Of a stretch of DNA of 17,525 nt, positions 1 to 7,509 are shown in pieces. A model generated the notes under the pieces. That model had not been told where the DNA came from and did not search any database. It saw only the letters and a program-made list of their open reading frames with translations. Position 1 is the stretch's first letter. Every line of letters starts with the position of its first letter. The position numbers and the translations under genes were made by a program. This DNA comes from JAWLGW01 sp964569055 (lineage in GTDB: Bacteria > Planctomycetota > J058): the NCBI GenBank assembly GCA_964569055.1, contig CAZMSZ010000137.1:1-17525 (forward strand), in the 5' to 3' direction.

Positions 1-1774
1 TCGGGGGGAGGGGAGGCGGGGCGAAGCGTTCGAAGGGGGCGGCGGCGTAGACCACGCGCCCACCGACCACGGTCAGGAGGGAGACGAGGTCGCCGATCTC
101 GTCCTCGGGGACGGTGAAGTAGTCGGCGCTGAGGACGGCGAAGTCGGCGTACTGGCCGGGGGCGATCCGGCCCTTCAGCTCCTCCTCCTGGCTGAACCAG
201 GCGCTGCCGACGGTGAACAGGTGCAGGGCCTGCTCGCGGGAGAGCTCGTTGCCCTCGGCCCACAGCTTGGTGCCGCCCACGGTCTCGCCGGTGACGAGCC
301 ACTGGAGGGCGGGCCAGGGGTTGTAGCTGCTGACGCGGGTGCCGTCGGTGCCGGCGCCGACCGGGATCCCGAGCTCGAGCAGCTTGCGGATCGGCGGGGC
401 CTCGCGGGCGGCGGCCTCGCCGTAGCGCTCCATGAAGTATTCGCCGGCGAAGGCCATGCGGTCCTGGATCGCGACCCCGCCGCCCAGCGCCTTGATCCGG
501 GCGAGGTCCTCGTCGCTCGCCGTCTCGGCATGGTCGATCGCCCAGCGCGGAGCGAACCGGCACTGCTCGCGGGCGACCTGCTCGAACACGTCGAGGATCA
601 AGGACAGGCTCTCGCCGTAGGTGGCGTGCTGGCGGAGCGGCCAGCCGTGCTCCACCAGGATCGTGGTCACCTCGTGCAGGTCACCGCGCGGGTCCTGACC
701 GTGCTCGGCGCGCGCGGCGACGTCGGGGCGCTCGGCCAGGAAGTTCTCCCAGTCGCCCACGCTGTGGGCCAGGAACTCGCCGGCGCCCTCGAGGTCGAAG
801 CCGTGCTCGAGCCCCTCGGCCTCGTCCGCGCCGGCGGGGTGCTCGCTCGCCCAGCGGCGGAAGTCCTCGGCCTCCTCCCCGGCGGTCTGCGCGAACAGGT
901 AGTAGGAGATCCGCAGCGTGATCTCCCCGTCCTGCGCCACCTCCTCGCTGCCCGCGTAGTCCTCGGGGAAGGCGTGCCCGCCTCCACCCGCGTCGACCGC
1001 GCCGGTCATGCCCAGGCGGTTGAGCTCCCGGTAGAAGTGCAGCGTGGAGTTGACCTGGTCCTCGGGCGAGAGCTGCGGCGGCGCGGCGATCGTCTCGTAC
1101 AGGATCGCGGGGTTCGGCTCGGCGTGCAGGATCGCGCCCCCGTCCACGAGCTCGTAGCGCCCGCCGGGCGGGGCCGGGGTGTCCTCGCCGAGCCCGAGCG
1201 CCTCCACCGCGGCGCGGTTGAGGAAGCCGCGGCTGTAGAGGAACAGCACGAAGGTCGGCGTGTCGGGCGCGGCCTCGTTCAGCTCGGCGATCGTCGGCAT
1301 GCGCCGCTCGCGGAACTGATAGGGCGACCAGCCGCCGATCACGCGCACCCACTGGCCGGGCGGCGTCCGCTCGGCCTGCTCGCGGATCATCTCCAGCCCG
1401 CGCTCGAGCGAGCCCACCCCGTCCCAGCGCAGCTCGAGGGTGTAGAACCGGCCCCCGCGGATCACGTGGGCGTGCGAGTCGATCAGGCCGGGGATCACCG
1501 TGCGCCCCTCGGCGTCGACCACGCGCGTGCCCTCGCCCCGGTAGCGCGCGAGGATCTCCTCGTCCTCGCCGACGGCCACGAACTTGCCCTCGTCCACCGC
1601 GAAGGCGCTCGCCCACGGCCGCGCCGGATCCTGCGTCGCGACCTTGGCGTCGATCACGACCAGGTCGGCCGCCTCCCCCTGCGGGGCCGCGATCGCGAGC
1701 GCGCCCGCGACGAGCGCGACGGCGAGCGGGGCGGCCAGCGCCGCCCCGCCCACGAACCACCGGGCCGTCCGCAC
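1..1774 (-). CDS. Exported amidohydrolase, amidohydrolase_3 / YtcJ-type (3' end outside window)
   Basis: Metal-dependent hydrolase of the amidohydrolase superfamily, probably cleaving an amide, carbamate or cyclic amide outside the cytoplasm; the substrate cannot be read from sequence. The GTG start at 1774 lies 4 nt after the stop of the upstream hydrolase. Residues 1-30 form a signal peptide or membrane anchor (VRTARWFVGG, then a long Ala/Val/Leu stretch). The N-terminal beta-sandwich strands (ADLVVIDAKV, FVAVGEDEEI, TVIPGLIDSHAH) lead to the metal pair H101 and H103. Later ligand candidates are H383 (LRQHATYGES), H415 (WAIDHAET) and D477 in AGTDG. The C-terminal part (FTVGSAWFSQEEELKGRIAPG, a little past D477, then GQYADFAVLS) is the typical return to the sandwich domain. 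There are 591 codons to the left edge with no stop, close to the usual 540-620 aa family length, so only a few residues should be missing. Probably last gene of a DoxX-isochorismatase-amidohydrolase operon. Confidence 0.93.
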   Translation of the reverse strand, partial: MRTARWFVGGAALAAPLAVALVAGALAIAAPQGEAADLVVIDAKVATQDPARPWASAFAVDEGKFVAVGEDEEILARYRGEGTRVVDAEGRTVIPGLIDSHAHVIRGGRFYTLELRWDGVGSLERGLEMIREQAERTPPGQWVRVIGGWSPYQFRERRMPTIAELNEAAPDTPTFVLFLYSRGFLNRAAVEALGLGEDTPAPPGGRYELVDGGAILHAEPNPAILYETIAAPPQLSPEDQVNSTLHFYRELNRLGMTGAVDAGGGGHAFPEDYAGSEEVAQDGEITLRISYYLFAQTAGEEAEDFRRWASEHPAGADEAEGLEHGFDLEGAGEFLAHSVGDWENFLAERPDVAARAEHGQDPRGDLHEVTTILVEHGWPLRQHATYGESLSLILDVFEQVAREQCRFAPRWAIDHAETASDEDLARIKALGGGVAIQDRMAFAGEYFMERYGEAAAREAPPIRKLLELGIPVGAGTDGTRVSSYNPWPALQWLVTGETVGGTKLWAEGNELSREQALHLFTVGSAWFSQEEELKGRIAPGQYADFAVLSADYFTVPEDEIGDLVSLLTVVGGRVVYAAAPFERFAPPPLPP

Positions 1775-1778
1775 GGCC

Positions 1779-2540
1779 TCACTTGCCTCGCTGCTGCGCG
1801 GCCGCCTGCTGCGCCCGCTGGTAGCTCTCGGTCACCGCGCGGTAGGCGGGGCTCAGCTCCTGATACAGCTCGCCCCACTCGGCGGCGTCCGGGCGCGCCC
1901 ACGTGCGCTGGAACTCGCACAGCACGCCGTTCACGCCGATCGGAATGATCCCGGCCTGGGTCATGCGCTCGAGCGCCGTCTGCGAGGCCTGCGTGCTGAG
2001 GTCGCCCGAGGCGTCGATCACGGCGTACACGGTGTAGCCCTCGGCCTTGGCCTGGAGCGCCGGGAAGGCGACGCACACCCCCGTCCACACGCCGGCCATG
2101 ATCAGCGTCTTGCGCCCGGTCGCCTCGACGGCGGCCTTGAAGTCCGGGTTGTCCCAGGCGCTGATCTCGCCCTTGCGCCGGATGAACTTCGCGCTCGGGG
2201 CCGCCTCCTTCAGATCGGCGATGAGCGGGCCGTTGGGGCCGTCGGGCTCCGAGGCCGTGGTGAGGATCGGCGCCTTGGCGAGCTCCGCAGCCTTGGCGAG
2301 CACGATCGTGTTGGTGCGCAGCGCGTCGATCGGAATGTCCTCCACCGTCTGGAACAGGCCTGTCTGGTGATCGAGGAGCAGGATCACCGCGTCGTTCGGG
2401 TCGAACAGCGGATCGCCGGTGTCCTGCCCCCCGCGCGGCTGCGCGCGCTGAGGCTCCTGCGCCTGCGCGAGGAGCGCCGCCAGCGCCACCACCCCGATCC
2501 CGGCCACTCCCACCACGCCTCTGGTCTGCGACGACGTCAT
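1779..2540 (-). CDS. Exported isochorismatase-like hydrolase (YcaC type)
   Basis: Cysteine hydrolase of the isochorismatase/nicotinamidase superfamily, 253 aa. The start is ATG at 2540, directly after the Shine-Dalgarno GAGAGGGAC; the frame is open a further 30 codons upstream but has no better start. Residues 1-28 (MTSSQTRGVV, then a hydrophobic Ala/Leu/Val stretch ending AQAQ) look like a signal peptide, which is unusual because YcaC relatives are mostly cytoplasmic. The catalytic triad is visible: D57 in VILLLDHQTG, K123 in FIRRKGEISAW and C156 in GVWTGVCVAFPALQA; the last block and the following VYAVIDASGD strongly resemble YcaC. The residues after about 205 (CEFQRTWARPDAAEWGELYQ) also match the YcaC-like C-terminus. 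The real substrate of this subgroup is unknown; an amide or related C-N bond is likely. It lies 117 nt after the DoxX gene and 4 nt before the amidohydrolase. Confidence 0.92.
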   Translation of the reverse strand: MTSSQTRGVVGVAGIGVVALAALLAQAQEPQRAQPRGGQDTGDPLFDPNDAVILLLDHQTGLFQTVEDIPIDALRTNTIVLAKAAELAKAPILTTASEPDGPNGPLIADLKEAAPSAKFIRRKGEISAWDNPDFKAAVEATGRKTLIMAGVWTGVCVAFPALQAKAEGYTVYAVIDASGDLSTQASQTALERMTQAGIIPIGVNGVLCEFQRTWARPDAAEWGELYQELSPAYRAVTESYQRAQQAAAQQRGK

Positions 2541-2657
2541 GTCCCTCTCCGGCTCGAAAGGCGCCGGCCGTGGCATGCCCGCGACCCGCTCGCGGGGCCC
2601 CGAGCCGCTCGCCTGTGCGGGGCGGAGCACGGCTCGTTCCGACGCCGAGCGCGCGGC

Positions 2658-3116
2658 TCAGTCGAACCGGCAGCGCCCGCCCCGGACGGCGAAGCGCCCC
2701 GCGCCGAGGAGCGCGACCGCCAGGCCGCCCAGTACGTAGAACACGAAGCTCTCGGCGGCCCAGGCCCCCGTCGGCGCGAGGGACAGGTAGTCCCGCCCGT
2801 TGACCACCGCCGACGCGAACAGGACGCCCGCGGCGCTCAGCAGCGCCGCCGGGCGCGTCCACAGGCCGAGCACGACCAGGAGCGGCGCCACCACCTCGGT
2901 GAGGTACACCCCGAGCGCCAGCACGCCCGGCAGGCCGCGCTCGGCCAGCAAGGTCGCGCTCGGGCCCGGACCGTGGACGAGCTTGTCCGCTCCGTGGAAC
3001 AGGAGCAGCCCCGCCACCGTGAGCCGCAACACGAGCTTGCCCCAGTCCTCGAGCCGCGCGCGGCGCGCGGGGTCCGCCTCGGTTCGAGCCACCGGCCGCC
3101 GGTCCACCTCGTGCAC
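2658..3116 (-). CDS. DoxX family membrane protein
   Basis: Small integral membrane protein of the DoxX/DoxD family, about 152 aa with four predicted transmembrane helices: residues 28-40 (LVLRLTVAGLLLF), 64-86 (GVLALGVYLTEVVAPLLVVLG), 91-106 (ALLSAAGVLFASAVVN) and 123-139 (SFVFYVLGGLAVALLGA). The motif FHGADKL after helix 1 and the Glu in YLTEVVAP of helix 2 are typical of the family. The frame extends up to a TTG at 3197, but that would leave 9 nt to the divergent lipoprotein gene. GTG at 3116, preceded by AAGGA and 6 nt, is preferred; GTG at 3092 and at 3137 are alternatives. DoxX proteins are linked to electron-transfer or thiol/redox roles in a few species, otherwise unknown. It is probably the first gene of the minus-strand unit with the two exported hydrolases. 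Confidence 0.87.
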   Translation of the reverse strand: MHEVDRRPVARTEADPARRARLEDWGKLVLRLTVAGLLLFHGADKLVHGPGPSATLLAERGLPGVLALGVYLTEVVAPLLVVLGLWTRPAALLSAAGVLFASAVVNGRDYLSLAPTGAWAAESFVFYVLGGLAVALLGAGRFAVRGGRCRFD

Positions 3117-3206
3117 GCGCGTTCCTTGGCCGACCACGAGCCCTCCGCCCCACCGCCCCGCGGAGCGAGCGCGCGAGCGGGGTGCCACCCGCGCCAAGAG
3201 GCCGAC

Positions 3207-4418
3207 GTGCCCGCCCCCTCAGCCAGGATCCCGTTCCTCGCCCCGCTGCTCCTCGCCGCCGGCTGCGTGTCGCCCGTCGCGCTCGAAGAGGCCGTGCTGG
3301 CCTACGACCGCACCCTGGCGCGCGTCCGCTCCCAGCTCCTGCTCCTCAACATTGCCCGCGCGCGCGCCGGCCTGCCGCTCAACGCCTCGGAGGTGACCGC
3401 GCTCAGCGCCACGTTCGAGTTCGAGGCCCAGGCCGACGCGGCGGCCGGGATCGGCGTGGGCGGCGCCACGGGCGGCGCAGGCGACGTCTCGCTCGGCCTC
3501 TCCACCCGCGCGCTCGAGGCGCCGACCCTCTCGATCGTCCCGCTCCAGGGCGAGGCGTTCACCCGCCGGCTGGTGGCCCCGATCGAGGACCGCACGTTCG
3601 AGTTCCTCCACCACCGCGACGTCGGCGTGGGGCTGCTGCTGCGCCTGCTCGGCGAGGCCGTGGTGCTCGAGCGCGCCGACGGCCGGCGCGTGTTCTACGA
3701 GAACGACCCCGACGAGCCCGAGGAGTTCGCCGAGTTCCGGCGGCGCGTGCTGCACCTCTCCGCGCTGGCGAGCGCCGGCGCGCTCGACGTCGGTCCGATC
3801 CCACGCCAGGAGCGCTGGGTGCCCGACCCCGCGGCCGGCCTCGACGGGCTCGCGCAGCTCCTCGAGCTCGGGTTCGACGTCGAGCCCGGTCCGGGCGGCC
3901 CGCTCCTCACCCGGGAGGTCGACGGCCGGATCCTCCTCGCCAACTACGACCCGCAGTTCCGCTCCGACGAGGAGCGCGCCGCCCTCGAGGCCCGCGCGCA
4001 GGAGTACCCCGAGGGCTTCTTGCTGGTGGACGTCCGCCCGGGCGGCCCCGGCGGGGACTACCCGTTCCAGGGCTGGATCAAGCTGCGCAGCCTGTTCCAG
4101 GTGCTCGAGTTCGTCGGCCGCGGGGTCGACCCCGCCTGGGAGCGCGCCGTCGCGCCCCACCCGGCGACCCGCTCCGTGCCGCGCCAGCCTCGGCGGACGC
4201 TGGTGATCCACCAGGGCGACGAACCTCCCGCGGACGCGGTGGTGGCCGTCGAGCTCGAGGGGCGCTGGAGCTGGATCCCCTCGCCTCCTGAAGGCGCCGC
4301 GCCCTCCAGCGACTGGAACATGCGCGCGTTCGGTGTGCTCACCGACCTGTATCACCTCACCACGCGCAACCCGGGCGCCGCGCCGCCCACGGTGGTGACC
4401 GTCGGCGGCGGCGGCTGA
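3207..4418 (+). CDS. Uncharacterised lipoprotein
   Basis: 403 aa, start GTG at 3207 with AGAGG 5 nt upstream. Residues 1-19 are a short signal peptide ending in the lipobox LLLAAGC, with C20 as the lipidation site. The segment around residues 38-60 (RVRSQLLLLNIARARAGLPL) is followed by a Gly-rich beta stretch (81-100), the block PTLSIVPLQGEAFTRRLVAPI (106-126), and near the end TLVIHQG (331-337), VVAVELEGRWSWIP (345-358) and MRAFGVLTDLYHLTT (372-386). In my memory this order (LNI+RAR, Gly-rich strands, 'PLQG..FT..L..PI', then 'V.Y.G.W..I..D..S...F..L..L..L') marks a broadly distributed lipoprotein family with no assigned function; that is recognition, not a search. It is divergent from the DoxX gene across about 90 nt that must hold both promoters. 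No catalytic motif is visible. Confidence 0.85.
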   Translation: MPAPSARIPFLAPLLLAAGCVSPVALEEAVLAYDRTLARVRSQLLLLNIARARAGLPLNASEVTALSATFEFEAQADAAAGIGVGGATGGAGDVSLGLSTRALEAPTLSIVPLQGEAFTRRLVAPIEDRTFEFLHHRDVGVGLLLRLLGEAVVLERADGRRVFYENDPDEPEEFAEFRRRVLHLSALASAGALDVGPIPRQERWVPDPAAGLDGLAQLLELGFDVEPGPGGPLLTREVDGRILLANYDPQFRSDEERAALEARAQEYPEGFLLVDVRPGGPGGDYPFQGWIKLRSLFQVLEFVGRGVDPAWERAVAPHPATRSVPRQPRRTLVIHQGDEPPADAVVAVELEGRWSWIPSPPEGAAPSSDWNMRAFGVLTDLYHLTTRNPGAAPPTVVTVGGGG

Positions 4419-4450
4419 GCTCAGCGGCCGGGGAGGTTTTCAGCGAGGCG

Positions 4451-4570
4451 CTAATCGCCCTGGCCGTGCTCGCGATACCACTCCACGCGGAAGCGCTCGA
4501 GCAGGCGGCCGATCGCCCGCTGGGTCCGGATCTCACGCTCCTCGCGGTTGGTCGGGCTCGGCGTCCTCAT
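4451..4570 (-). CDS. Small protein of 39 aa, unknown function
   Basis: ATG at 4570 and TAG at 4451-4453 enclose 39 codons. The product starts MRTPSPTNREEREIRTQRAI and continues GRLLERFRVEWYREHGQGD. It is very rich in Arg and Glu, has no membrane segment, and residues 8-35 could form one amphipathic helix. The support is the translation signal: GGAAGGAAAAGGAGACAGCC stands directly before the ATG, placing AGGAG 6 nt from the start, better than for most genes here. A promoter-like element at 4594-4626 is shared with the 96-aa gene at 17004. The gene is convergent with the lipoprotein at 3207-4418 and stands alone. I know no homologue; a small regulator or nucleic-acid or protein-binding helix is possible. 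Confidence 0.6.
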   Translation of the reverse strand: MRTPSPTNREEREIRTQRAIGRLLERFRVEWYREHGQGD

Positions 4571-4846
4571 GGCTGTCTCCTTTTCCTTCCGACCCTTCTA
4601 TCGGGCCATCCGGGCGACGAGTTGAGGAGGGAGCACGTTCGAGGCGGCAGCCGCGCGGGGCAGGTAACCGTTTGTCCCACAACGGCTGCGCGGTTCGTTC
4701 CAGCGCGGTTCCAGACCGGGTTCAGGGGCTGTGTCCGCACGGCGTCGGTCGCTGGTGGGGCGATCCACCGAAGTCCGTAAACCGTTTCACGGGTTGAGCT
4801 CGTCGGGACGATCGGCCGGGGCACGGCGCTCGCTCAATGGGCCGGC
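4571..4846. promoter_or_regulatory. Intergenic region with short repeats between small gene and kinase gene
   Basis: This 276-bp stretch separates two divergent genes and is less GC-rich than its surroundings. It holds a direct repeat GTAACCGTTT (4664-4673) and GTAAACCGTTT (4777-4787), an imperfect hairpin CCGTTTGT/ACAACGG (4668-4685, one bulged T), and a tandem direct repeat GCGCGGTTC at 4688-4696 and 4703-4711, 15 nt apart. These could be binding sites for a regulator of the kinase gene. I see no convincing -35/-10 pair for the kinase and no further gene. Confidence 0.35.
4594..4626 (-). promoter_or_regulatory. Candidate promoter of the 39-aa gene (shared element)
   Basis: Read on the minus strand: CTCAACTCG (4626-4618), 13 nt, then CCGATAGAAGG (4604-4594). 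The CCGATA core ends 28 nt before the ATG at 4570, a fitting distance for a -10 element with a short leader carrying the ribosome binding site. The same arrangement, with one inserted base in each half, stands before the gene at 17004. Confidence 0.45.
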
Positions 4847-6100
4847 ATGACTCAGCAGCGCTACGAGACGGTTCAGCTCCGGACCCCCGAGCCTGGTGAT
4901 GTCGCGTCGGGCCCCCGCGGGGAGTTCGCCGCGGTCCGGGTCGGCGGCGCGATCGACGGCCACCAGGTGATCGACAACCTGGCCGAAGGCGGCATGGGCG
5001 CGGTGTTCAAGGTGCGCGAGCGCACCGGGACCGAGGCCGCCCTCAAGACCCCCCTCCCGGGCGGCCGCGGCGGCAGCTACCAGAACCGCCTCAACCGCTT
5101 CCTCCGCGAGGCCCGCCTCACCGCCCGCATGGACCACGAGGGCGTGGCCCGCGTGCGCGAGCAGGGCCACAGCGCCGGCCTGCCCTACTTCACCCTGGAC
5201 CTCGTCGACGGGACCCCCCTCTCGGAGCGCCTCTACCGCGAGGGCGTGCTGCCGATCGTCGAGGCCGTGCGGATCATGGAGCGGACCGCCCGCGCGGCCC
5301 ACCACGTTCACCAGCGCGGGGTGGTGCACCGCGACCTCAAGCCCTCGAACATCCTGGTCCGCCCCGACGGGACCCCGGTGATCATCGACTTCGGCCTGGC
5401 GCGCGACGCGCTCGGGATCGACCCGCGGATCACCGAGAGCGGCGTGTGGCTCGGGACCCCGGCCTACATTTCGCCCGAGCAGGCCCTCGGCGAGGCCAGC
5501 CGGGTCGACGGCCGCGCCGACGTCTACAGCCTGGGCGCGGTGCTGTTCGAGCTGCTGACCGGGATCCCGCCCCACGGGGTCGGCTCGCCGCGCTCGATCT
5601 TCCGCGCGCTGCGCCGCGAGGAGCCCCGCGCGCCGTCCACCCTGCGGCAGGTCCCCGAGGTCCTCGACCGGGTCGTGCTCAAGGCGCTGGCCCGCGACCC
5701 GCAGCAGCGCTACCCCAACGCCGAGGCGTTCGCCAACGCCCTGGCCGACCTGCTGGTGATCTTCGACGCCACCCCGCCCGAGGACGACCACGAGGACTCG
5801 GCGCTCGAGTGCTCGCTCTCGATCTCCGAGTCGGCCGACCGCGCGGGCGAGCCCGCCGCGGTCCGCGGCTGGAACGAGCCGACCCCCACCCGCGTCGACG
5901 AGTCCGCGGAGAGCCCGCGCATGGCGAAGCGCTCCAAGCGCGGGCGCACCCGCAAGAGCAGCGGCCGCCGCCGCGCGACCACCGGCCGCGCGCGCGCCAC
6001 GCGCCGCAAGGGCCAGGAGCACCTCGACGCGTTCGGGCGCTACCTCGCCTTCGGCGGCCCCGCCGTGTTCGCGGTCATGGGGCTGATGCTGCTGCTGTAG
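4847..6100 (+). CDS. Tail-anchored Hanks-type serine/threonine protein kinase
   Basis: Eukaryotic-like protein kinase, 417 aa. The kinase domain spans about residues 38-305: Gly loop LAEGGMGAVFKV (45-56), ATP-binding K67 in ALKT, helix-C E88, catalytic loop HRDLKPSN (161-168, D163 and N168), DFG (181-183), activation-segment end GTPAYISPEQ (203-212) and D225 in DVYSLG. All key residues are present, so it should be active; the Arg in HRD suggests activation-loop phosphorylation. After the domain come an acidic/Ser-rich linker (310-332), a strongly basic stretch (360-390, KRSKRGRTRKSS and on) and one hydrophobic segment (398-417) ending at the stop codon, so there is no external sensor domain. 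ATG 4847 has only a weak ribosome binding site; an ATG at 4837 is out of frame. Single gene, convergent with the gamma-carbonic-anhydrase-like gene 15 nt downstream. Substrate unknown. Confidence 0.95.
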   Translation: MTQQRYETVQLRTPEPGDVASGPRGEFAAVRVGGAIDGHQVIDNLAEGGMGAVFKVRERTGTEAALKTPLPGGRGGSYQNRLNRFLREARLTARMDHEGVARVREQGHSAGLPYFTLDLVDGTPLSERLYREGVLPIVEAVRIMERTARAAHHVHQRGVVHRDLKPSNILVRPDGTPVIIDFGLARDALGIDPRITESGVWLGTPAYISPEQALGEASRVDGRADVYSLGAVLFELLTGIPPHGVGSPRSIFRALRREEPRAPSTLRQVPEVLDRVVLKALARDPQQRYPNAEAFANALADLLVIFDATPPEDDHEDSALECSLSISESADRAGEPAAVRGWNEPTPTRVDESAESPRMAKRSKRGRTRKSSGRRRATTGRARATRRKGQEHLDAFGRYLAFGGPAVFAVMGLMLLL

Positions 6101-6115
6101 GCAGCTCGCGGTCGG

Positions 6116-6637
6116 CTACTTCGCGTCGCGCTCGCGGTACTCGCGGCAGCGCTCGACGTACTCGCGCCAGCCCTGCTCGATCATGGCCTGCTCCTTGGGG
6201 CCGCACGGCCGGACCACGCGCGCGGGCGCGCCGAGCACCAGCGAGCCGGGCGGGACCTGCGTCCCGGCCGTGACCAGCGCGCCGGCGCCGACCAGGCTGC
6301 CGCGCCCGATCACCGCGTTGTCGAGCACGATCGCGCCGATCCCGATCAGGCACTCGTCCTCCACGGTGCAGCCGTGGAGCGTGACCTTGTGGCCCACCGT
6401 CACGCGCTCGCCCACGGTCACCCGCGAGAGCCCGGTCGTCATGTGGACCACGCTCCCGTCCTGGATCGAGCTCTGGCGGCCGATCCGGATCGGGCCGTCG
6501 TCCCCGCGCAGCACCGCCGCCGGCCAGATCGAGGACTCGGCGCCGACCTCGACGTCGCCGATCAGGGTCGCCGCCGCGTGGACGAAGGCGCCCTCCGCCA
6601 CGCGCGGCGCCTGGTCCCGGTAGGGCTCGAGCGCCAT
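6116..6637 (-). CDS. Gamma-carbonic anhydrase family protein (PaaY/YrdA-like)
   Basis: 173-aa left-handed beta-helix protein made of hexapeptide repeats (IGDVEVGAESSIWPAAVLRG, VTVGERVTVGHKVTLHGCTV, IGIGAIVLDNAVIGRGSLVG, then APARVVRPCG and a C-terminal helix). The three zinc ligands of the family are in place: H65 (VVHMTTG), H83 and H88 (VGHKVTLHG, the usual His-x4-His). R44 and D46 in VLRGDDGPI and Q59 in SIQDGSVVH match conserved active-site positions. The long acidic loop of the archaeal Cam enzyme is absent, as in the CamH/YrdA subgroup, whose carbonic anhydrase activity is often weak or unproven; trimer formation is expected. ATG 6637 has GAGGAGG 6 nt upstream, inside the end of the preceding aminotransferase gene whose stop is 1 nt away, so translation is likely coupled. 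Confidence 0.94.
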   Translation of the reverse strand: MALEPYRDQAPRVAEGAFVHAAATLIGDVEVGAESSIWPAAVLRGDDGPIRIGRQSSIQDGSVVHMTTGLSRVTVGERVTVGHKVTLHGCTVEDECLIGIGAIVLDNAVIGRGSLVGAGALVTAGTQVPPGSLVLGAPARVVRPCGPKEQAMIEQGWREYVERCREYRERDAK

Positions 6638-6638
6638 T

Positions 6639-7502
6639 TCAGGCCTCCTCCTCGGCCACGCGCTGGACCGCCTCGGCCAGCCGCCGCGTGATCGGACCGG
6701 GGCAGCGCAGCCGCACCTCGTCGAGCTGCTGCACGCCCATGACGCCGCGGGTGGTGCTGGTGATGAACAGCTCGTCGCTCGTCCGCGCCGCCTCGAGCGT
6801 GACCTGCTCCTCGCGCGCCGGGAGGTCCAGCTCGCGGCACAGCCTCAGCACCAGGCTGCGGGTGATCCCGGGCAGCAGGCCGCCCTCGAGCGGCGGCGTG
6901 CGCACCGCGCCGTCCTTGACCGCGAACACGTTCCAGCTCGGCCCCTCGGTCACCCGCCCCTCGGGGTCGACGAACAGGCCGTCGTCGTAGCCCGCGCGGC
7001 GCGCGATCCGGTGCGCCATGAGGTTGGCCTGGCGGTTGTTCGACTTCACCCAGGGCGCGATCCGGCCCACGATCTCCTCGGGAAGCACCGCCTTGAGGCG
7101 TAGGCCCTCCTCGAACAGCCGCGGGTCCCAGGGGGCGAGGCGCTTGACGAGCACGATCCGCACCGGCGGCCCGTCGGCCTCGAGCAGGTCGAGCGCCGAG
7201 CTGGTGCCGGCCGTGATCATGATCCGAATGTAGAGCTCGCCCGCCGCGCCTCCCTCCGCGCTCACCGCGGCGATCAGGGCCGCGATGTCGCGCTCGAGGT
7301 CGCCGCGCATGGCGGCCACGTCCAGCCCGATCGCGCGCCCCGACGCCTCGAGCCGGTCGAGGTGCTCGCCGAGCAGGAACGGTCGGCGCTGGTGGGTGCA
7401 GATCACCTCGTAGATCGCGTCGCCGAACAGGAGGCCCCGGTCGAGCACCGACAGCCGCGCCTCATCGACCGGCGTGCGGACACCGTTGATCGCAATCAGC
7501 AT
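6639..7502 (-). CDS. Fold-type IV PLP aminotransferase (D-amino acid / branched-chain aminotransferase family)
   Basis: 287 aa, class IV aminotransferase. Seen: MLIAINGVRTPVDEARLSVL and DRGLLFGDAIYEVI (21-34, typical start), the PLP-lysine K153 in APWVKSNNRQANLMA, E186 in GRVTEGPSWNVF (the glutamate contacting the pyridine nitrogen), LLPGITRSLVL (209-219) and SDELFITSTTRGVMGVQ (242-258), where the SSTT-like motif binds the PLP phosphate. The pattern KSNN..AN and the 'YEV' start favour D-alanine aminotransferase or a broad branched-chain enzyme over 4-amino-4-deoxychorismate lyase, but the three cannot be separated safely. ATG 7502 has no ribosome binding site; a TATCAT hexamer 7 nt upstream suggests a leaderless transcript. 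The frame is open 48 codons further up, but that part is low complexity and unlike the family. First gene of a two-gene unit with the carbonic-anhydrase-like gene. Confidence 0.94.
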   Translation of the reverse strand: MLIAINGVRTPVDEARLSVLDRGLLFGDAIYEVICTHQRRPFLLGEHLDRLEASGRAIGLDVAAMRGDLERDIAALIAAVSAEGGAAGELYIRIMITAGTSSALDLLEADGPPVRIVLVKRLAPWDPRLFEEGLRLKAVLPEEIVGRIAPWVKSNNRQANLMAHRIARRAGYDDGLFVDPEGRVTEGPSWNVFAVKDGAVRTPPLEGGLLPGITRSLVLRLCRELDLPAREEQVTLEAARTSDELFITSTTRGVMGVQQLDEVRLRCPGPITRRLAEAVQRVAEEEA

Positions 7503-7509
7503 GGCGCGA

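Noticed and set aside
221..1948. Plus-strand open frame of 575 codons
   Set aside because: Antisense to the amidohydrolase, whose metal-binding motifs are on the minus strand; low-complexity Gly/Leu/Arg/Val content.
3117..3197. TTG start at 3197 for the DoxX gene
   Set aside because: Rare start codon, an Arg-rich extension absent from the family, and almost no space left for the divergent promoters; GTG starts with better ribosome binding sites lie downstream.
4837..4846. ATG at 4837 as kinase start
   Set aside because: Out of frame with the kinase by one base.
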